Source: Pilasporangium apinafurcum (Eukaryota; Oomycota; Peronosporomycetes; Pythiales; Pythiaceae). Taken from it: a DNA stretch of 21,947 bases. Below the pieces are notes generated by a model that was given only the letters and a program-made list of their open reading frames with translations, was not told the origin of the DNA and did no database searches. Where the stretch lies: positions 296,731 through 318,677 of the forward strand of contig BCKE01000027.1 of assembly GCA_001600495.1 (NCBI GenBank), in the 5' to 3' direction. Position 1 is the stretch's first letter. Each line of letters opens with the position of its first letter. Positions 17,665-21,947 of this stretch are shown one piece after another. A program made the translations under genes and the position numbers.

Positions 17665-18777
17665 ATGCGTGACAAAGGAGGGAAACCAGCAGCCGGCAAG
17701 GCACGCAAGAAGAAAGAAAAGGGTGGCGCGCGTACATTCGTGACATCCGCAGAAGAAATGGCACATCGTAATGTATTGGAAGAGCAGAAGCAAACTGCCC
17801 GTAAGGCACGTCGAAACGATGGGGACGACGATGATGATGATGATGATGACGACGACGATGAAGAAGATGAAGATGATTCTGATGAAGAAGATGATAGCGG
17901 CGTGACGTTTGAGCGCGTGCAAACAAAGTCATTGTTTGGGTTTTCAAACTCTGCGGATGGCCCGACGTTGGAGGAGAAACCGAAGAAGAAGAGTGGCATT
18001 GCCGCGATTGTACAGATCGAGAACCCGAACTTAGCGCCAAAGCAAAACAAGGTCATGAAGGCAAAGGATATGGTGAATAGCACCGCACCACAGCAGCTCA
18101 CGCGTCGCGAACGGTAAGAAATGCCCTGTACTAGCCACATTTGTTTTGTTTCCAATGGTTACTTGATGGCGGATTTTGGTATTTGTGCTGTTGAATTGAT
18201 ATAGTGAGGCTATCGAGAAGGAGCGCGCTGCTGCTCATTATATGAAGAAGCACTTGGCTGGAGAGACGGTATGCTTATGTCTGTTTGAATGCTTATGTGC
18301 ATAGATTTTTTTTTATCATGGATGTATTTCGTACTTTAGGAGGAAGCAAAGAAGGATTTGGCGCGTCTTCAAGAAGTGCGACGACGTCGTGAGGAGGCTG
18401 AACAGCGCAAGCGCGAAGAAGAAGCCGGTGAGTGTGCTGTTTTTAAAATGAAAAACTAGCTGTTCGATTGTTACTGATCCCATTATTGTATATGTATCCT
18501 GCTTGCAGCCGCTGCTGAGCGCGAGAAGGCGAAGAAGAAGACTGAAACCAAAGATGACGGTACATATGCTCTATCCAACCTGGTTTCTCTTTAATGTCAT
18601 TCGTATATTAATGAGCTGTTTATATTGGTAGATGAACCTCTTGATGCGCGTGCCATCAAGGCATTGAAGCCGAACGTGTTAAAGGATAAATTGAAGGAAC
18701 GTGGGCTCTCTATCCAGGGTCAGAAGAAGGATCTCATCCAACGACTCATCGACTACGAGAACGAACGTGCTCTGTAG
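17665..18777 (+). CDS. PDAP1/HASPP28-domain protein fused to a C-terminal SAP domain, 5 exons
   Basis: Exons 17665-18113, 18205-18268, 18340-18427, 18509-18559 and 18632-18777 join through GT-AG introns of 71-91 nt to encode 265 residues. The N-terminus is Lys-rich (GKARKKKEKGGARTF), then comes an Asp/Glu run of about 25 residues, then the PDAP1/HASPP28 region: IVQIENPNLAPK, QQLTRREREAIEKERAAAHY and MKKHLAGETEEAKKDLARLQ (the last two cross exon joins). The C-terminus is a SAP motif, about 228-260 (LKPNVLKDKLKERGLSIQGQ then KKDLIQRLIDYE), typical of DNA/chromatin-binding proteins. Animal PDAP1 lacks a SAP domain. The protein is likely an acidic, casein-kinase-type phosphoprotein, possibly nuclear because of the SAP motif; that localisation is inference. 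Confidence 0.9.
17821..17900 (+). repeat. GAY/GAR acidic codon run
   Basis: A GAT/GAC run, later mixed with GAA, encodes 13 Asp followed by a mixed Asp/Glu stretch in the PDAP1-SAP protein. It is microsatellite-like, so length variation between alleles is likely. Confidence 0.7.
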
Positions 18778-18968
18778 ATAGACGAATCCAATTCAATCCT
18801 ACACTCCATTTACATAACAATGCTCTGTTTGCTTGATGCCTGTTCGCCTCTAAATTATTCCTACCCCCGCATCAATTACCACCGTTTCGTACTTAGTCGG
18901 GAGGATCCCATTGTGTTGGGCAACAGATAAAATAGATCGACTCGCCCCACCTGATCGAAACGACAGCA

Positions 18969-19673
18969 ATGGAGCAAGCGAACGCAGAGCTCGTTGCGAA
19001 CATCATTGGTGAAAAAGTGCTGCAGTCGCTTGATCAGCAAGAGCAAGAAATCGACCAGACCATCAAACGACTAGAAGAGGCGGACGATGACGAATTAGAG
19101 AGACTCCGGGAGCGGCGACTGCAGCAAATGAAGCAAAACGCCCGCAAGGCGCAAGAGCTTCGCGCACAGGGGCACGGCGAATACTTGACCATCAGTGACA
19201 CCCACGAGTTCTTTGACATTATGAAAAAGAGTGAAAAGGTCGTCGTGCACTTTTTCACGCCAGCAAATGCGTTTTGTCAACTTATCGATGGTCATCTTGA
19301 GCGATTGGCGCCACATCATTTGGAAACGAAATTTGCGCGTATAAATGCCGAGAAAGCTGAGTTTCTTGTACAAAAACTTGGTGTGTGGATGATTCCATGT
19401 ATTGCGCTCATCAAAGGACAGAAAGTGGTGAAAATGGTCCAAGGTTTGGACGAATTAGGTGGCACAGATGCGTTCACGACCGCATACCTTGCATATTATA
19501 TGAGTCTACATAACGTCCTGACCTACGACGGGCCCGAACCGGAGAGTCCGTTGGATGAATGTGGCGGTGGATATGTGAAGGGTAAGCACGCACAGCAGCA
19601 GCAGCAGTTGGACATCAGTAAGATTCGCCAATCCATTTATTACGATAGCGACTTGGAGGAAGAAGACGATTAA
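18969..19673 (+). CDS. TXNDC9: TXNDC9-like thioredoxin/phosducin-fold protein
   Basis: The 234-residue protein is the usual length for TXNDC9 and has no intron. An N-terminal coiled coil (about 20-66, rich in Gln/Glu/Arg) leads to the hallmark GHGEY (68-72), then a thioredoxin fold with VVVHFFTPANAFCQLIDGHL, HHLETKFARINAEKAEFL, IPCIALIKG and GTDAFTT. The CXXC is absent and one Cys (C103) remains, as in the family. The tail YYDSDLEEEDD matches the acidic TXNDC9 end. TXNDC9 modulates the CCT/TRiC chaperonin during actin and tubulin folding. It is convergent with the next gene, 89 bp away. Confidence 0.94.
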   Translation: MEQANAELVANIIGEKVLQSLDQQEQEIDQTIKRLEEADDDELERLRERRLQQMKQNARKAQELRAQGHGEYLTISDTHEFFDIMKKSEKVVVHFFTPANAFCQLIDGHLERLAPHHLETKFARINAEKAEFLVQKLGVWMIPCIALIKGQKVVKMVQGLDELGGTDAFTTAYLAYYMSLHNVLTYDGPEPESPLDECGGGYVKGKHAQQQQQLDISKIRQSIYYDSDLEEEDD

Positions 19674-19762
19674 ACAACTCATTTTAGATTTTAACATGCA
19701 TCTATTCATTGCTCTCCCTTTACGTGTACAATTTTTATAAGCTTTCACAAGACATTTTGGTG

Positions 19763-20197
19763 CTAAGTATTTGCGTTGTTACTGGATCTGCTGATCATTT
19801 GCTGTCGATACGCACGTTGGCGTTGTCGTAAGTACTCCCGACTGGCAGTGTCACCACCGTTATTGTTTCCGTGAATTCCATTCCCTAACAGTGATTCCTT
19901 TCGCCATTTGGACAAGTTAGACAGACTCCAGTTATTTTTCCCCATTGCGATCACCGCTTCAGCACGATCTTCTAATCCAAACGCACGGATTTCCGTTGCG
20001 TTCTTCGTTGCGAAAAGTGACGAACCGCTCTCAACAACATTTTGTGGCTGATAAGTATGTTTCTTGGTGCTACAGCTCATTGTATGCGAGGTTTGGTCAT
20101 CATTGGAGCCGAAACTCCCTCTCCGTTTGGGCGTTTTCCTTCGTTGACTGTGCGCAGACTGACCATAGAAGCCTTGAACGTGACGATTTCTTTCCAT
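19763..20197 (-). CDS. hypothetical basic protein
   Basis: The 144-residue product starts at the ATG at 20197 in a good context (CCAAAATGG). The frame stays open further upstream but without another ATG. It is Arg/Lys/Ser/Asn-rich, with a basic patch RRKTPKRRG (21-29), a more ordered central region (EIRAFGLEDRAEAVIAMG, LSNLSKWRKESLLG) and a C-terminal helix-like REYLRQRQRAYRQQM. No signal peptide, membrane span or known domain is seen. The central conserved-looking segment and promoter motif argue for a real gene; the function is unknown. Confidence 0.6.
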   Translation of the reverse strand: MERNRHVQGFYGQSAHSQRRKTPKRRGSFGSNDDQTSHTMSCSTKKHTYQPQNVVESGSSLFATKNATEIRAFGLEDRAEAVIAMGKNNWSLSNLSKWRKESLLGNGIHGNNNGGDTASREYLRQRQRAYRQQMISRSSNNANT

Positions 20198-20225
20198 TTT
20201 GGCTGAAAGCGGAAAAGTTACAGCT

Positions 20226-20245
20226 GAAAATGGCGCCAATCGAGC
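20226..20245 (-). promoter_or_regulatory. putative oomycete initiator plus flanking promoter region
   Basis: On the minus strand GCTCGATTGGCGCCATTTTC sits 28-48 nt upstream of the hypothetical gene's ATG. It approximates the oomycete Inr-FPR consensus (GCTCATTYBNCAWTTTNYY) with one inserted base and a longer spacer. An ATTGG (CCAAT-box complement) lies further upstream near 20274. Confidence 0.4.
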
Positions 20246-20373
20246 GACCAAGTCCCTTGACAAAGAATAATAGCCAATAGCAGGGATTAATAGGTATAGA
20301 TATATAATCTATTGGACAAAATTTTTCTCACTCATGCCTCTAATTGGTCAAAACGTTAGCTTGCGCTTAATCC

Positions 20374-21306
20374 TCAAAAGCAGCACCAGCAATCGAACGG
20401 ACAGTCTTTCGTGTCGCCGCCTTTGCCGATCTGCAGCGATGCTTCCGTGTAAATAGGCAATCCATCCTCATCATAGCGCACTATAAAGCACATATCCATT
20501 GAAATCAATTGGTGTTTGAGTGATTCCTTTGATTAGTCGAGTAACACACAAGCCCAATGGCAATAGTTAACATACCTGGTCGTGGATCTGGATTCATGCT
20601 AGCTGCATTGGAATTTGTGTCTGCAAATACCGCACATCATATACTTGTTAGAAACTGCCATATATTCCAACTCCATGAGTGGCAAGCTCGATGAGGTAAC
20701 GTACTTTGCGCTTCCAATTTCTTAATCTGCTCCTGTAGTCGCTTCTTTTCCTTTTGTTCGCGTATCTGAGCAGCTGCTTCATCTTGTTTCTTCTTCTCAT
20801 CCGCCAACGCCTTCGCTTGCTTATTCGTTTTTAACGACTGGAAGAGATCGTCAATTTCGCTCGATTTCTTGCTTTTTGCCGCTTGGTTTGGCTTCTGTTC
20901 ACTAGATTGTGCTGCAGATGTACTGGCACTCTGTGATGTCTTCTTATTCTTTTTCTTCTTCTTTTTCTTTGTTTCTGCACCAGTTACACAGTTTGCGGGT
21001 GCATCATCGGATACATGTACTTTTCCATTTAAAGTAGCGTCGGCAGATTCATGGGTCTGTTTGCTCTTCTTCTTTATTGGAGAAGCAAGCTCAGCCACTG
21101 GCACGATGGAAGCAGGCTGATGATTGTATTTCGGTTCCTACATACATTAAATCCGTCCGCACAATCGTATTGAGCTTTAATTTTTCTTCGAAACACCATG
21201 AGTAAATAATTCGTACCTCTTTAGCCGCACTGGAGCCGTTCCTTTGCCGCTTTCGTGCCATGTTAGTCGGACGTTTTTCGACGATGAGTTCCTCGTTGCC
21301 ATCCAT
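20374..21306 (-). CDS. DUF1764-family Lys-rich protein, 4 exons
   Basis: Exons 21306-21217, 21137-20705, 20620-20576 and 20480-20374 join by GT-AG introns of 79, 84 and 95 nt to give 224 residues, or 209 if the stronger-context ATG at 21261 is used. A Lys-rich low-complexity region contains KKKKKKKNKK and is followed by SSEIDDLFQSLK, the DUF1764 hallmark, then a charged coiled coil (ADEKKKQDEAAAQIREQKEK). The last exons supply RYDEDGLPIYTEASLQIGKG and the Cys-rich end DCPFDCWCCF, which defines the family C-terminus. The function is unknown across eukaryotes; the cysteines suggest metal binding and the Lys tracts a nucleolar or RNA-associated protein. Without splicing the C-terminal signature would be missed. 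Confidence 0.88.
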
Positions 21307-21460
21307 GGGAACAATTTCAAAACGTGATGTAATCGGAGTAAATTTCCATAAAACGGTGCAAACTCTTTTGAGAATGCATTCACAAAAGATGGTGTACACA
21401 AAAAACTCTTTATACGGCGAAATCACTGTATAAGAGACTTTTTACACTTCATACAGTCCC

Positions 21461-21481
21461 GGAAATAAAGATAGGGGCACC
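21461..21481 (+). repeat. outer transposase-binding repeat in the transposon end
   Basis: GGAAATAAAGATAGGGG followed by CACC lies seven bases inside the element end. Its near copy is at 21644-21664. Confidence 0.7.
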
Positions 21482-21643
21482 CTGTTTTTCTGACTTTTTG
21501 CGAGTAATATTACGCCGTTTTAAATAAAATTATTGTGGATTATAGCCAATAACATAAGCTTTCTGCTCGTGCTTTTTGCGCGCGAAACTACAAAGTACAC
21601 CGTACAAATTGTCAAAAATACGTCAGGTGGGTGTCTAAAGGCT

Positions 21644-21664
21644 GGAAATAATGATAGGGGCACC
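21644..21664 (+). repeat. inner transposase-binding repeat in the transposon end
   Basis: GGAAATAATGATAGGGG followed by CACC differs from the outer copy at one of 21 positions and has the same orientation. The pair resembles the IR/DR arrangement of Sleeping Beauty-type Tc1 elements. Confidence 0.7.
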
Positions 21665-21788
21665 AAGTGTTATATACGGATTTGCGCATCTGTGAGCGCG
21701 TCTAATGGTGTATTTGCTGATCATATGCACTAACATGACTCCTGGTATGTCATTTGTTGCCATATGACCGCATAGNCAATCGCTGCAC

Positions 21789-21947
21789 ATGGGAAGAGGC
21801 AAAGCGCTTAGCTCCGAGGAGCAGCGTCTGATATTGAATGCAAAGAAGGAGCAAATGAGCAATCGAGAGATTGCTCGGCTGCTAAATCGCTCCTCTAATG
21901 TTATAGATGCGTTCGTAAAGCAGCCGGATGGCTATGGCAAGAAGAAA
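21789..21947 (+). CDS. Tc1/mariner transposase, N-terminal part (3' truncated by window)
   Basis: The frame starts at the ATG after GCTGCAC and is open for 53 codons to the window edge. It begins MGRGKALSSEEQ and contains a helix-turn-helix DNA-binding segment (about 12-43, with MSNREIARLLNRSS) and the DGYGKKK motif that follows the first HTH in oomycete Tc1-like transposases. The catalytic DDE domain lies outside. No stop or frameshift is visible so far, so the copy may be young. Confidence 0.85.
   Translation, partial: MGRGKALSSEEQRLILNAKKEQMSNREIARLLNRSSNVIDAFVKQPDGYGKKK

Larger units (their letters stand above)
21454..21947 (+). mobile_element. Tc1/mariner-type DNA transposon, left end (runs off the window)
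   Basis: A TA dinucleotide (21452-21453) is followed by CAGTCCCGGAAATAAAG, the CAGT start typical of Tc1/mariner ends. A related motif recurs 183 bp further in, and a transposase frame opens at 21789. The right end is outside the window. One N lies at 21776 in the leader. Confidence 0.8.

Noticed and set aside
15852-19673. Functional redox gene cluster (double-thioredoxin, PDAP1-SAP and TXNDC9-like genes)
   Set aside because: The TXNDC9-like protein lacks a CXXC and acts with the CCT chaperonin, so shared fold does not imply a shared pathway; adjacency is probably coincidental.
1-21947. CRISPR array, rRNA or tRNA genes
   Set aside because: Both strands were read for spaced repeats and cloverleaf-like sequences; none were convincing, and CRISPR arrays are not expected in a eukaryotic nuclear genome.

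Overview
The window looks like nuclear DNA of an oomycete, probably a Peronosporales/Albuginales-type plant pathogen. Four things point that way. There is a mucin-like Thr/Pro/Ser repeat protein with an eight-cysteine module. There are secreted proteins with short RXLR-like motifs. The introns are short (71-109 nt) GT-AG introns with GTRNGT-like donors in otherwise compact genes. The transposon is a Tc1/mariner type with an oomycete-style N-terminus. The species cannot be fixed from sequence alone. Four single N bases are present; the three inside a coding repeat all fall at wobble positions.

Layout, left to right. (1) 1-1578: 3' part of a cell-surface mucin-like protein with three different tandem-repeat blocks, a Cys-rich module and a C-terminal membrane anchor. 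(2) 1579-3918: 2.3 kb with no convincing gene. (3) 3919-6171: secreted tyrosinase with a long Ser-rich extension. (4) 6324-7223 (-) RRP4/EXOSC2 exosome subunit and 7355-9178 (+) bifunctional AIR carboxylase (ADE2, PurK-PurE), divergent from a 131-bp spacer with two perfect palindromes. (5) 9211-10944 (-) TMEM161-family membrane protein, tail to tail with ADE2 and 32 bp away. (6) 11285-11602 (-) small signal-peptide/anchor protein and 11842-12498 (-) four-TM MARVEL-like protein. (7) 12499-14179: AT-rich gap. (8) 14180-14806 (-) secreted protein followed by a G-quadruplex-type tract in its predicted 3'UTR. (9) 15852-17320 (-) a multi-exon, membrane-anchored double-thioredoxin protein, reconstructed here from seven exons. 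(10) 17665-18777 (+) PDAP1/HASPP28-SAP fusion in five exons. (11) 18969-19673 (+) TXNDC9-like phosducin/thioredoxin-fold protein. (12) 19763-20197 (-) hypothetical protein and 20374-21306 (-) DUF1764 protein in four exons. (13) 21454-end: left end of a Tc1/mariner element with a doubled binding-site (IR/DR-like) end and the start of an intact transposase frame.

The window therefore mixes conserved, tightly packed housekeeping genes (RNA decay, purine synthesis, chaperone co-factors, redox) with secreted or surface genes that sit next to long AT-rich gaps. No operon-like pathway is encoded. The most informative observations are the mirrored exon structure of the double-thioredoxin gene, including a 78-nt stop-free intron, the PDAP1-SAP fusion, the 3'UTR G-tract and the IR/DR-type transposon end.
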